Shown: piece by piece, positions 25,800 to 36,626 of the stretch
Layout: the number at the start of each line of letters is the position of its first letter
Numbering within the stretch: position 1 is the first letter of the stretch
DNA from: Ailurus styani
Taxonomy: Eukaryota; Chordata; Mammalia; Carnivora; Ailuridae
Length of the DNA: 64,000 nucleotides
Reading direction: 5' to 3'
NCBI GenBank assembly: GCA_002007465.1
Contig: LNAC01000108.1
Coordinates: 2,973,550-3,037,549, forward strand
Program-made: the position numbers and the translations under genes
The notes under the pieces: model-generated
Seen by the model: only the letters and a program-made list of their open reading frames with translations
Databases searched by the model: none
What the model was told of the DNA's origin: nothing

Positions 25800-26227
25800 G
25801 AGAGAGGGCCGGACGCTGACAGTCGCATTCTTCCCTACCCTGCCTTCTGCTCCCACGCCCTCGGAAGCCGCCGCCGTGACCTTCTCCTGGGCCCCGGCAG
25901 GAGGGCACCCCCCTTCCCCGCGCTGGGCGCCTCTACGCCACTGGCCCGGGCCCAGAGGCGACAAGCGTTCGGCGAGCCGCGCAGCTTGACCAGGCCCCTG
26001 CTCCTTCGGCCCCGGGAACTCGCAGCTCCGCTACTCTTCGCCTCTCCTCCCGTCCAGTCCCCCCTCGGCTCCTGACCACTTGGTCTGCGCCATCTGCCTT
26101 CGCTGTGTGCCGGGCCCGCCCGCACTGCGGGGGAGAGGCGGGGAGCCGCCCACGCCGCGCTCGGCGCTCGGCGTCGCCGTCTCCCTGGGACGCGCGCGGG
26201 CGGCGCGGCGCGCGGGAGCCGGGCGGG
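25800..26227 (+). promoter_or_regulatory. MANEAL: MANEAL promoter/5'UTR CpG island (left part)
   Basis: Very GC- and CpG-rich sequence with several GC boxes (gcccgcccg, gaggcgggga near 26140) and no TATA box, running into the N gap. The MANEAL start codon is not visible before the gap, so this is promoter and possibly 5'UTR. Confidence 0.7.
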
Positions 26228-26605
26228 NNNNNNNNNNNNNNNNNNNNNNNNNNNNNNNNNNNNNNNNNNNNNNNNNNNNNNNNNNNNNNNNNNNNNNNNN
26301 NNNNNNNNNNNNNNNNNNNNNNNNNNNNNNNNNNNNNNNNNNNNNNNNNNNNNNNNNNNNNNNNNNNNNNNNNNNNNNNNNNNNNNNNNNNNNNNNNNNN
26401 NNNNNNNNNNNNNNNNNNNNNNNNNNNNNNNNNNNNNNNNNNNNNNNNNNNNNNNNNNNNNNNNNNNNNNNNNNNNNNNNNNNNNNNNNNNNNNNNNNNN
26501 NNNNNNNNNNNNNNNNNNNNNNNNNNNNNNNNNNNNNNNNNNNNNNNNNNNNNNNNNNNNNNNNNNNNNNNNNNNNNNNNNNNNNNNNNNNNNNNNNNNN
26601 NNNNN
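26228..26605. other. Assembly gap (378 N)
   Basis: A run of N. It falls where the MANEAL start codon, membrane anchor and low-complexity Pro/Ala stem should be, inside an extreme GC stretch that sequencing often drops. Confidence 0.99.
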
Positions 26606-26909
26606 CCCCCGGGCCCGGCCCCCGCGGAGGCCGAGCCCGCCCCCGGGCAGAGTCTGCGCGTCTACTCGGACCTGCACGCCTTCTACTACTCGTGGTACGG
26701 GAGCCCGCGGCGCGAAGGCCACTACATTCACTGGGACCACGTCATGGTGCCGCACTGGGACCCCAAGATCTCGGCCAGCTATCCCCGCGGCCGCCATAGT
26801 CCTCCCGACGACTTGGGCTCCAGCTTCTACCCGGAGCTGGGGCCCTACAGCTCCCGGGACCCCGAGGTGCTGCGGGAGCACATGACCCAGCTCAAGGAAG
26901 CCGCCATCG
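26606..26909 (+). CDS. MANEAL: MANEAL coding exon 1 (visible 3' part)
   Basis: Frame opens at the gap edge with PPGPAPAEAEPAPGQSLRVY, the Pro/Ala stem leading into the GH99 domain. It ends ATCG|GTGAGT at 26909/26910 in phase 1. Confidence 0.95.
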
Positions 26910-29900
26910 GTGAGTTCCCCCCCCCCACCCCTGGGGCGGCCCTGTTCCCCGGGCTCACCCTTCCTCAGTTTCCACACCCCAACTCCCGCTGGTCCTGTCA
27001 CCGGGCCTCAGGTCCCACTCACCCTTCCGCCTGGCTTCTTACTCCCTCCCATCTATTTTCATTCAGCGCTTACCACGCGGCGCCGCTGCCCCCACCCCCG
27101 CCCCCCCTCCTAGTATTAAGACTCCTCCGTCTCTGCCTTCTGACCCCTCACAGCAGGGCCCTTTCATAGGGCGGAGCTGCCGGGAGGGCCAGTGGAAGAA
27201 GGCATTTGCTCCGAGCTGTCCCAAGTAGGGACAGCAAGGAGAGGGAGAAAGTCTTCATGTCTCTTGGGCTTCTAGGCTTGGGTAAGTGAGGACTGGGCAT
27301 CCTGGCTCTGTAGGAGTGGGGTTCAGAGGAGCCACGCCTGGGATGGCCAGTGCTTTCACACCAGATACAGGATAGGGCAGCAACCCTTCCAGTTTTTGCT
27401 GGCTGCAGAAACAAAGTTTGCCTGTGTTGCAGGATGGACGCGGCTATTTGCAGTAGGGGGGCAGGGGCTTTTCTTCAAGTGCTCTGGTTGCAAAGAGGTC
27501 CCTGGGAGCCTCTTTTGTAGGCAGGCTTGGGTGGGGAGGCTCACTTCTTTCAGATTGTGGCACTGAATTCTCCTGGATTTTAGAACACATTTCAATTTAT
27601 CCAGAGATGGTTAGTGAATTGGGGAGGGGTGGGGGGGGAGGTTGAATGACAGAGACAATGGTGGGAGGTATTCGCAGATAAATAACACGGTGGCTATTCC
27701 TCAAGATTTTACAGTCTAAAGAGGCAGTTGAGACAAATATTATTTCCCTCGGAAAGCATAAGATGACCTCTGCGTGGGGCTTTTCTCCCTGCAGGACCTT
27801 AGAGGCCCTCTTCCCGAGAGAGGACTGTGGCTTCCAGATGGGTGTGGCATTATCCACTCATTTCCTTTTGTTCTACTGCTTGCGATGCGAGCGGAAGCCC
27901 GAATCCTCCTGGCTTTTCTCAGGCTCCTTCCCCGCCTGGTACGCAAGGGTTCCTGCTGGCGCTGTGCTTCAGCACCGTGGGCGTGGACAGCTCCGGGAGG
28001 CTAGGCTCTGGGATCTGAACCGCAGGAAGTGAAGATGCAGGAGCCTCGCTCAAGGTTTCATTCAGAAACCATTTTGCAGTTGGAGACGGTCTGGGAGGAA
28101 ACACATCTCTGTTGCGGGGGGTACTGTGTGTCTCTGAAGTAGCTTCTGTGCTGTCTCAGGCGTCCTGGTCCTGTCCTGGTACCCACCTGGCATGGCTGAT
28201 GATAACGGGGAACCCTCAGACGACCTGGTACCCGCCATTCTCGACACCGCCCATCAGTACAACATCCAGGTGAGTGTCCAAGAAGACATCAGGTGCTCTC
28301 TGGCCCATTCTGGAGATTGTCCCTTCTCTGCCCACAGGGTTAGTTTTTGGCTTTAGCCAGCATACGGCAGATACACAGCAAGTGTGGTATTGGGGGTAGG
28401 GTTCTAATAAACAGCAACTGTCAGTCTATTTTCTTGAATTCTGGGAGGAAAAACTGGGAAAACTAAATATAGGAGAAATGGAAGACTGAGTAAGTATCAC
28501 TGTGATAGAGGTTAGGTTGGAGCCCCTGACTAGGGATAGAGGGCAGGCAAGGGTCAGTCAGGCCCAGAAACAACGTCTCAGATCCCTAGTGGGAGGCAGT
28601 GCTGGGCCTCAAGGGGTGGAGTACAGGCAAGCAAGTGCACTTTCATGAGGAATGATGGGGCGGAGCTAGGCATGTTCAGTTACTTTCCCCAGATGAACCA
28701 AATTAAGTCATTCCCCTCTCCTGGGGTGAAGGAAGAGAAACAGCAGAGAGGAGCCCCATGCCTGTTCCTGAGCCCATCACCGACACATTAACAGATCGGA
28801 GCACCTTCGCTGGACAGCTTCAGCAAACCTTTCGCCATGGTTTCAGACAACTAGTGCCAATCACGTGGAGGTGGCACATAAGCTTAAACCACTTAGCCAT
28901 TCAGTGACATCCCATCAGAATGATTCCCAGATGCCCGCTGTGGGAGGTGGCCAGGCTTCTTGCCCCTCTTTTTTGACCCTAAGGGCAGTGGCTGCTTTTA
29001 TCTCTGTTATACCCGCTGTTGCCAGGCCTCCTCCTCCAAGCCCCGGTGGAGCATGAGCCTTATGGGTTGTGGCCCCTGGGCAGATAGTCCCTGACCAGTA
29101 CCTCCTCTGTTTGTGGCAGGTGGCCTTCCATATCCAACCCTACAAGGGCCGGGATGACATCACTCTGCATGACAACATCAAGTACATCATTGACACGTAA
29201 GGCTGCTGTGGGGCCTGGATCTCAATGGAGATCAAAAAGGGGGCAGGGGTAGATTTAGATGGGTAGGTCGAGAGACATCATGGCAGAATGCTGGTGTCCT
29301 CGGCAGCTCCTTCCCAGTAATACAGTACTGGGCTTGGAGTCAGCAACCTGGGTTTGAATTCCAGTTCTACAGTCTCCAATCTGTGATCTGACACAAGCCT
29401 GTTAACCTTTGAGTCTTGTGAGAGTTACAGGAGTTAAAATATGTGAAAGTGGCTTGTACAGTGCTTGCAGGCTTCATCCATTCAAAAAATATTTTGAGTG
29501 CCTTCAGGTGTCCAGGCTCTGTCCCGAGCCCTGGTTGTACAGTCATGGGTAGGACTAGTGAAGGTGACATTCTAGTGTGTCTGCAGTGAGGCAGACAGTA
29601 GTTACATATGAAAAATCACAAAGGGACCCATGCTATGAGAAAGTAATAAAGAATAGAGCAGGGTATTGTGTTAGAGCACGCCTGAGAATGGGTGCTAGAC
29701 TTTAGAACGGGTGGTCAAGGGAGCCTGAGGAGAGGAACGTGTGAGCTAACACCTGAAGGAAGTCAGCTCTGCAAAGATCTGGGGCAGGCAGAAAATTCCA
29801 GGCAGAGGGCCGTCAGATCCAAAGGCCCATGATGGGACAAGCTTGACAGCAGAATAAAAGGCTGTGTAGCTGGTGTGTGGAGATGGCGTTACAGCAGGCA

Positions 29901-30927
29901 TGGAGGTGGGCAGGGCCACAAGTAGGAGGGCCTTGCCAGTCTCTGTCAGGAGCTGTCAGATCTGGTTCATGTCTTAGAGAGTGGATTAGAAGGAGCCAGA
30001 AGTGGGAGCCAGGAGACCGGTCAGCTGGCTGCTGCTGCAATCCCAATGGGAGAGGGGGTTGGTGTGGGGGACAAGGAAGTGAGGCTTGAATGGAGAGAGC
30101 CCGAGGCTGGGGAGAGGGTGGGAACTAGGTTCTTGCTGAGAGGCATGAGGAGTGCAAGCATGGGGACCGGCTGGATCCCAAATTGCACTTGAGCATCAGG
30201 AAAGATCTGATCCGTGGTTTGCCCTACAGCTGAGCTGGCTGCCCCCCTCCCAGGCCACCAGCTCAGGTTCTTCTCCCTCCTGCTCCTCAGGTATGGCTCC
30301 CATGGTGCATTTTACCGCTATAAGAACAGCATGGGTAAGAGCCTCCCATTCTTTTATATATATGACTCCTATCTGACATCCCCCGAGGCCTGGGCCCACC
30401 TCCTGACACCCAACGGGCCCCACTCGGTCCGCAACACCCCCTACGACGGGGTCTTCATTGCGCTGCTGGTGGAAGAGGGCCACACCCATGACATCCTGGC
30501 TGCTGGGTTTGACGGCATGTACACCTACTTCGCCTCCAACGGTTTCTCCTTCGGCTCCTCCCATCAGAACTGGAAGGCTGTGAAGAGCTTTTGTGATGCC
30601 AACAACCTCATGTTCATCCCCAGCGTGGGGCCTGGCTACATTGACACCAGCATCCGGCCCTGGAACAACCACAATACTCGGAACAGGGTCAACGGCAAGT
30701 ACTATGAGACAGCCCTGCAGGCAGCCCTGACCGTGAGGCCTGAGATCGTTTCCATCACGTCTTTCAATGAGTGGCACGAGGGCACCCAGATCGAGAAGGC
30801 CATCCCCAAAAAGACGCCAACACGGCTGTACCTGGACTACCTGCCTCACCAGCCCAGCCTGTACCTGGAGCTCACTCGCCGCTGGGCAGAGCACTTCATC
30901 AAAGAGAAGGAGCAATGGCTGATGTGA
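26606..30927 (+). CDS. MANEAL: MANEAL, glycoprotein endo-alpha-1,2-mannosidase-like protein (N-terminus missing)
   Basis: Four coding exons (304+, 110, 77, 637 bases) join in phase to give the GH99 domain of MANEAL. The recognisable entry is LRVYSDLHAFYYSWYGSP, and the end is KEKEQWLM followed by TGA at 30925-30927. GH99 endo-mannosidases cut glucosylated mannose from N-glycans in the Golgi. The two acidic residues of the EWHEGTQIE motif, which correspond to the catalytic Glu pair of MANEA, are present (30769-30795). MANEAL itself is less well characterised than MANEA, so enzymatic activity is inferred. About 100 N-terminal residues, including the type II membrane anchor, fall in the gap at 26228-26605. 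It converges with YRDC. Confidence 0.97.
28160..28269 (+). CDS. MANEAL: MANEAL coding exon 2
   Basis: 110 bases between GTCTCAG (acceptor, 28153-28159) and CAG|GTGAGT. Codes GVLVLSWYPPGMADDNGEPS, then DDLVPAILDTAHQYNIQ, with phases matching exons 1 and 3. Confidence 0.96.
29120..29196 (+). CDS. MANEAL: MANEAL coding exon 3
   Basis: 77 bases between TGGCAG and GACAC|GTAAGG. Codes VAFHIQPYKGRDDITLHDNI, then KYIID plus a split Thr codon. Confidence 0.96.
29480..29840 (+). repeat. L2-like old LINE fragment in MANEAL intron 3
   Basis: Text such as tcatccattcaaaaaatatt, tgtccaggctctg, ggcagaaaattccaggcaga follows the usual L2 3'-end pattern. It is strongly diverged, with approximate limits. Confidence 0.5.
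30291..30927 (+). CDS. MANEAL: MANEAL coding exon 4 (catalytic motif, stop)
   Basis: Starts after CTCCTCAG with the last base of Thr, then YGSHGAFYRYKNSMGKSLPF. It contains the GH99 motif SFNEWHEGTQIE and ends at TGA 30925-30927. Confidence 0.97.
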
Positions 30928-32050
30928 GGAGCCTGGCCACGAGGTGCCGATGTCCCGGCCTCCCTGAAAGGTGTCACCATGTGGGGCTCAGCTGAGGTTG
31001 GAGGCACTCACTGGTCTCCCAGTCAGCAGCGGGGCGCCTCTGGGTGGGCCACTGAGCCTGGGCCAGTGGGGACCAGAGCTTCTTCCTCAGGCATGTGGCG
31101 CTGGGGTGCTCTGCAGGGATGGGAAGTGAGGTAGGGCTCCCAAGACGGACCCAGAGAGGCTGGCAGGTGACCGGACTCAGCCCGGGGCCGCTCCACAGCC
31201 TGGCATAATGCTTTAGAATAATCCCTTTGAGCTTGGAACTCAGCAGGTTGGTGTCACGTAGCAGTCCCCAGGTCACTGCTGTTAGAAGGGGTCAGGACTC
31301 GGGGCAAGCAGGTGCCCTGCTCCCTCTTCAGCCTTCTTCCCACAGCATCTGTCTTCTCCAAGTGAGGGAACCGTATTTGAGACTTCCCAAAAGGGAAATT
31401 CTAGGTTTAAGCCCTTCCCAGTAGACTCCTGAACACAACGATCAGGAAATAACCCTGAGCATTTGCATACCCATTCAACACATACTAACGGAGCACCTAC
31501 TATGTGCTAGGCGCTGGGGAGAGACTTCACACGGGAAGGTTCCTTTCTTCCAGAAGCTTAAAGGATCCTGCTTTCCTTATTTGGCGTGGCCTTGTAGCTA
31601 GTGCCTGAGCACAGTTTTTCCTTTTTTGCTGTTTTCTCCAGTGCTGGGAGTTCAGTTTTTTCCTCCTCTAAGAAAATACCTCTGTGCCCCAGAGCCCACA
31701 TTTCCCCAGATGACCATCTAGCTCCAGGGAGAGGACCAGGACATCCTCCCTCCCTCTCGCTGCCTAAACCGAAGGAGGCCCACGCAGTAGGGCCATTTTC
31801 AGTGCTACTGTGATTTGTAGTAATTAAATATGACATGGTCTTCTCAAGTAAGCATTCCTTTTGCTCTCTTCAAGCCTTCCTGAACTCTGAGCCCTCCCCC
31901 AAATGCTGTGATAAACAGACACGTGAGATGGGCTGGCCAGTGTCAGCACGACGAAGACTGAGTTTGCTTAAGAAACCAGGAGTGTAAAGAAGATTTTTAG
32001 AGGGGATATTTAACAGTGCTTATTTACAAATAAATGAATACAGCCATTGT
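30928..32050 (+). other. MANEAL: MANEAL 3'UTR with candidate poly-A signal
   Basis: The untranslated region after the stop. AATAAA at 32029-32034 is the best poly-A signal; ATTAAA near 31825 is a weaker, earlier option. A short L2-like piece (tactatgtgctaggcgctgg, about 31498) is embedded. The 3' end is inferred. Confidence 0.55.
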
Positions 32051-32644
32051 GGGGGCCCTCAGAGCAGGTCCTGGAACACCTTCTCGGCAAGATTTAGGAG
32101 CTACTTGGAAATATGTGCATTACTTTATGGGCTCAAGCCTGAATCCCAATTGTAGGCCTGGGGTGCAAAGCAGGAGGGGAGGAAGTGGGGCCTACGGGAT
32201 TACCACGGGACCCCCAGCTCCAGTGGATGCCACGATGATCAGGACAGATCAGGACAGGAGCAGTGCTGGATGGTGCCCTGCAGTACTTTACAGAAGCGAG
32301 AAACACTGAGGCTTCATTTAACACACACACGGTTTGAAAAACTAAAAATAATGGCAAGTTCAGGGCCAGGAGCACTAATTCTCATTCGTTGCAGCTTGAT
32401 CAGCTCTTTCAAAGGCTAATCTGTAGCAAGAGCCATAAAGATGTTCATATACTTTGACCCTGTAATCCTACCCCTGAGGAAATAATTCAAAAAAAGAAAA
32501 ATAAACTATTTATAAAACATTTTCTATTTAAGAAAAACAAGGTTCAAATAGCCAAGGATAATTCTGTTTAACACTTGGTATATGTATGAATAAAGGCTCT
32601 GAATACACACTGGATTCAAATAAAGGTATTATAGGCATAACTCA

Positions 32645-33387
32645 TCATAATTTATTTTATGAATAAATAAGAAAAAAAGCCACTGGCTGAAAAGAGTAGT
32701 GGAGATTTGTTTTCTAGTATTCTTTGATTTGGCCTTCCCCAACCCCGCCCCTTGCCAACTGAGCTCACTTCCCGCCATTAGTCCAAACCGCACTCTCCAC
32801 CAGGCCTTAGGGCACACCACACCCACCGGCCTCTCCGGTTCAGAGAAAATAGTGTTCAGAGAAAATAGTGTCGGGCCTGTGGCTCAACAGTCTTTATCCT
32901 ATTCTGGTTCCAGCTTCAGGTGCCTAAGTACATGCCTTTGGTCACTGGAGACTTTTAAACAGCACCAGCTAGTACCCTGGCTGATTTGAACCTTAAATGC
33001 CACTACCCGCCAGAGAGAGGGCTCCGACTGGATTCCAAATCTGTTCCTGAAATTATCTCTCAAAAAAAGACTTTTTAAAAAGAAACTTACAGAACAAGGC
33101 CATCCTAGGAATGTTCTCAAATAAAGTCTCTTAAGTCAGCTTTGGGCTGACATATGAAATTACCGATAATAAATACGACCTCCCCCAGCAGGTGTGAGAC
33201 GAAACCAGCAGCTTCTGGGGCTCGGTCTGCAGTGCTCACAAAGACACAGTGCCTTCAAGAGTCAGACTAGTGAAGCCGCAGCCTCGGTGGCCTCTGTCAA
33301 CGAGGCCTTGCCAGTCCCCAGCGGACAGACACTTAGTGTCCAGCACTGGTCCTCGGGCCCTCCCTCCCCCGGGACACACGAGCAGGG
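32645..33387 (-). other. YRDC: YRDC 3'UTR with candidate poly-A signal
   Basis: On the minus strand AATAAA occurs at 32656-32651, about 730 bases after the stop. A perfect 16-base tandem duplication (gttcagagaaaatagt twice) lies at 32838-32869. The exact cleavage site is inferred. Confidence 0.5.
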
Positions 33388-33448
33388 TCAGTGTGAGGGG
33401 AGGAGCCCGTACTTCTGTTGGAGGATGGCTGTAGTACTCTCCAGGGCA
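33388..33448 (-). CDS. YRDC: YRDC coding exon 5 (stop)
   Basis: Starts after TTCCTCAG (33449) with the last base of Cys, then ALESTTAILQQKYGLLPSH and TGA at 33390-33388. The stop comes immediately after the His. Confidence 0.93.
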
Positions 33449-36400
33449 CTGAGGAAGAAAGATGGAGGCCAGTTAAAGTTCCACTTCTCAAAGCCCCGAG
33501 CCCACCAGAGTCTGCTGATCAGAGACCTCAAAACCCTCGGGTCTTAACTATGCTCTCTTCACCAAACCCACGACGAATCCTTTGAATCCTCAAAAGGCCA
33601 GCAAACACCAGCGAACTTAGTCCATCCGGCACTTCTCCAAACCTGCCCGCCCCACCCAGGACAAGATAGGAGTGCCAATCCTTATTTTGTTAAGGCCCTT
33701 TTTTTGGCGGGGGGGGGGCACCTTCCAACCTTCCTCAAATTCTATCCCCATGCCATAGCAGAGACTCACCAGCCTGGACGAATGATGCCAAACTTTCCAG
33801 GTACAGACAAATCAACCACAGTTGAGCCCAGGCGATACTCAGGGCTCTGGCCATCCCCAATTGGTCCCCCATCGATGACCAGGGACAACTGAGGCCAGAG
33901 GTCCTGGAACTCCTGAGAAGAGGGAGAGGAAGAGCGTGGACACCACCCCTGGCATCCGCAATGACAGCACCCTGCACGCAGCATGCATAAGGAGACGAAG
34001 CCCGCACACGTCTAAAATAGGAGGCAGCTTCCTCTAAGCGGGGGAAGGAACCTCCTTCAGTTAAGGTCAGTCAGCACCTAGGACGTGGCATCCTATGAGG
34101 TTTGGAGCCACCCCAGGTTAGCACTTCAAGGAACACCTATCTAGAGCTTTGAAAAAAAACCTTGCTGTGGAGACTGCACACAGGGCTTCCATTAGGGACA
34201 TACAGGTCCAATGACTGGAGTCCTAGATGGATGTCCAGAGATGGAGGCTTTTACCCTGAACTTTCACCCAAACTTCTGTGTCACCGTGTGTAAGTTACTT
34301 CATCCAGCGCATCTCCTGGCTCTCAGGAGAACTTTGGGTAAGTGTAGGGAGAGGAAGACAGGGTGGATTCTGCACATGCACGCCACCAGCTCTCAGTCCT
34401 CGGGCTACAGGAAGGATACCTCCTCTGAAATCTGTGGCCTGAACTGTTAACAGGGTTAAAGCATCACTCACTCTCCCCGCCAGCACCACTCATGAAAACC
34501 ATGCAGTGGTGGCTAGGCCTGGGCATTTGGAATGGAGGAGCATAACCACTAGTCACTGCACTGGACAGGTCAACTGTTTGCTGACAAGAATACCCCCACC
34601 CCCATCCCCACTGCCTCAGGCACAGCCACCAGGAAAAGCCTGCAGTCCCAGAATAAGAAAGGATGCTGGGCTCTCAGTTTCTAAGGCCCCTGAAGCCACT
34701 CTCTAGGTCTGGGCATGGAAAACCCCATCACTGTGCTGTGTTTTACATTTAAGTTCAGGAAGAAGAAAGATGTGTGGTAAGTGACTTTTTTTTTTTTAAG
34801 ATTTTATTCATTTATTTGAGAGAGAAAGAGCTCACGTGCACACAAGCAGGGGCAGTGGCAGGCAGAAGGAGAAGGAGGTTCCCTACTAAACAGGGAGCCC
34901 GATGTGGGGCTCGATCCCAGGACCCTGGGATCAGAACCTGAGCTGAAGGCAGATGCTTAACCGACTGAGCCACCCAGGTGCCCCTGTAACTGGCATTTCT
35001 TTGTGTTGTCATTCATTCCAAGCTATGCAGTCAAGACAGAATTAGGATGATTCTTTGACCTGGCTAGTGGCCAGGGAAGAGAACAGAGTCAGGAGTCCCT
35101 GGGCCAAGTGATTTAACTTTTCAGAGCCTTAACTTTCTTTACAGCACTGCTGTAAAGACTTACTGCCTAACTATACTTTCAAACAGCTACCACCACAAAA
35201 AGGGAGAATTACATTTATCATGACGTTTCTTATTAAAAAGACAAAAGGAAAAAAACACCAATTCTTCCCCTCACCACTCAAACTTTTCTATTAAACCTTT
35301 CCAAGATTCTTTAATTTGGATCCCCCACCCCACCCCACCCCACCCCACCCCTGCCAACCGGACAGACTAAATGGGTGGAACTCCTGCAAGGTGTTCTGGT
35401 GAACCATCAACCCTACTGATTCAGAGGAAACTGTGTCTGGCCTGGTGATGTTTCTGGGGGGAGGACTGGGTAACTTACCTCGACATTCAGAGAACTGGCC
35501 TGGGAGCTAAGGTTGGCACTGGTGAGAGCGAGTGGTCCCCCGAACACCCGGACCAAATCCTGTATGAAGGCATGGTCAGGAATCCGGATGCCTACAAGCT
35601 ATGAGGCAAGGGGAAAGAGAATAGTCAGAAGGGGTTGGAAGGGGTGGGGAATGGCTCTCGCCTGGATTCTAGTGAAAGCCAGATGGCAGGAGTCTGGGGA
35701 CACAAGAGAAACTCTGACTCACAGGAGTAAAGGGGTTCAGGTCCTTATTGAGCTCCTCAGAGCGTTCCAACACCAAGGTCACTGGTCCTGGTAGTAAGTC
35801 TTTCAGGAGTCCCTCGGGTACTCTTACACGGCAGTACCTGAAAAACAGAGATGGCACAAATCCATCCAAGAATGAAGGGTCTCTGCTGGTCCTATTCCAG
35901 ACGGTAGGCAGATCTAGAAAAGGGAAACCTGGGAACTACAATGGGATCTGTCTTCCCCCTTCACCTCCCTAAGAGTTTGAGAAGGCAGGGCTCCAGAGGA
36001 ACAGCCTCATCTTGGAGCCCACGTGCCTCTGGTCTCCGAGACTACAACAGCTACTCCGTTATCACGCTCCGTGTTCCATTTACTTCCAGGCATCCCCTAC
36101 TGAAGCCAGCCATCGCGTTTCTTTCTTTAGTTGCCGGTTTTAAACCGTGGGAGTCCCGACCCCCTCCCTTCATCATCGCAAAAACGCCAGGACGATAGGA
36201 TAGGGACCCTGCCTGCCTTGTTCATTGCTGCGCCCCAGCATCTCGTTCAGAGGATGGAAGACGTTAAGTGCTCGATACACATTTCCAGTTCCGGATTCCT
36301 GGGTGAGCCTGGACAAGCCCCTCCCGCTCTCTGCGCCTCAGTCTCCCAAGCCTGTCACCGGAAGCCCCTCCCGTGGTGCCGCCCCCAGCGGGGCCGGGTC

Positions 36401-36626
36401 GGGGCGGCCTCACCTGTAGACGTCGGCCACGCGGCCCAGGCAGACGGCCAGCGGCTTGGCCTCGCTGCGGCCCTTGAGGCGGTACACAGCGCCCAGCGCC
36501 GCCGAGCAGCTCGCCGAACAGGCCAGGCCGTACAGCGTGTCGGTGGGGACGGCCACCACGGCGCCGGCGCGCAGCTCGGCCACGGCGGCCCGCAGCGCCT
36601 CGGTCCAGCCGGCGCGCTCCGGGCTT
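33388..36626 (-). CDS. YRDC: YRDC, threonylcarbamoyl-AMP synthase (N-terminus missing)
   Basis: Five coding exons on the minus strand join in phase (213+, 115, 120, 143, 61 bases) and encode the YrdC/Sua5 domain. The protein makes L-threonylcarbamoyl-adenylate from Thr, bicarbonate and ATP, the first step of t6A37 formation on ANN-decoding tRNAs in cytosol and mitochondria; the KEOPS complex or OSGEPL1 uses the product. Family motifs are all seen: PTDTLYGLAC, YRLKGRSEAKPLAV, LLPGPVTLV, GIRIPDH, LTSANLS, GSTVVDLS. About 60 N-terminal residues, including the mitochondrial leader, are in the N gap at 36627-37158. The C-terminus ends LLPSH, four residues shorter than the human end I remember (ASYL missing). 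YRDC is divergent from C1orf122 and convergent with MANEAL. Confidence 0.97.
33770..33912 (-). CDS. YRDC: YRDC coding exon 4
   Basis: 143 bases between TTCTCAG and CTG|GTGAGT. Codes EFQDLWPQLSLVIDGGPIGD, then GQSPEYRLGSTVVDLS and VPGKFGIIRPG. It ends with two bases of the Cys codon. Confidence 0.96.
34786..34984 (-). mobile_element. Carnivore SINE in YRDC intron 3
   Basis: Plus-strand reading is the reverse complement (T-run, attttattcatttatttgag, GA-rich body, gagccacccaggtgcccc). Relative to YRDC transcription it is in sense. Weak duplication gtaagtgac/gtaactggc. Confidence 0.92.
35332..35354. repeat. (CCCCA)n run in a YRDC intron; GGGGT on the transcribed-sense strand
   Basis: Five to six CCCCA units on the plus strand, so YRDC pre-mRNA carries GGGGU repeats. 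It lies in the intron between coding exons 3 and 4 (33913-35478), about 125 bases downstream of exon 3. Confidence 0.9.
35479..35598 (-). CDS. YRDC: YRDC coding exon 3
   Basis: 120 bases between CTCATAG and GAG|GTAAGT, phase 0 at both ends. Codes LVGIRIPDHAFMQDLVRVFG, then GPLALTSANLSSQASSLNVE, which includes the SAN nucleotide-site motif. Confidence 0.96.
35723..35837 (-). CDS. YRDC: YRDC coding exon 2
   Basis: 115 bases between TTTTTCAG and CCT|GTGAGT. Codes YCRVRVPEGLLKDLLPGPVT, then LVLERSEELNKDLNPFTP. Confidence 0.96.
36414..36626 (-). CDS. YRDC: YRDC coding exon 1 (visible 3' part)
   Basis: Opens at the gap edge with SPERAGWTEALRAAVAELRA and contains PTDTLYGLAC and the KGRSEAKPLAV substrate motif. 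It ends TACAG|GTGAGG at 36414/36413. Confidence 0.96.

Noticed and set aside
25835..27001. Long frames spanning the N gap on both strands
   Set aside because: They are open only because N codons carry no stops. The real gene is MANEAL on the plus strand; the others are artefacts.
27763..28032. Overlapping frames of 60-90 codons in MANEAL intron 1
   Set aside because: They lie between clear exons, lack splice support and have no recognisable content.
30196..30915. 239-codon minus-strand frame opposite MANEAL exon 4
   Set aside because: It is antisense to a conserved GH99 exon and has no domain of its own.
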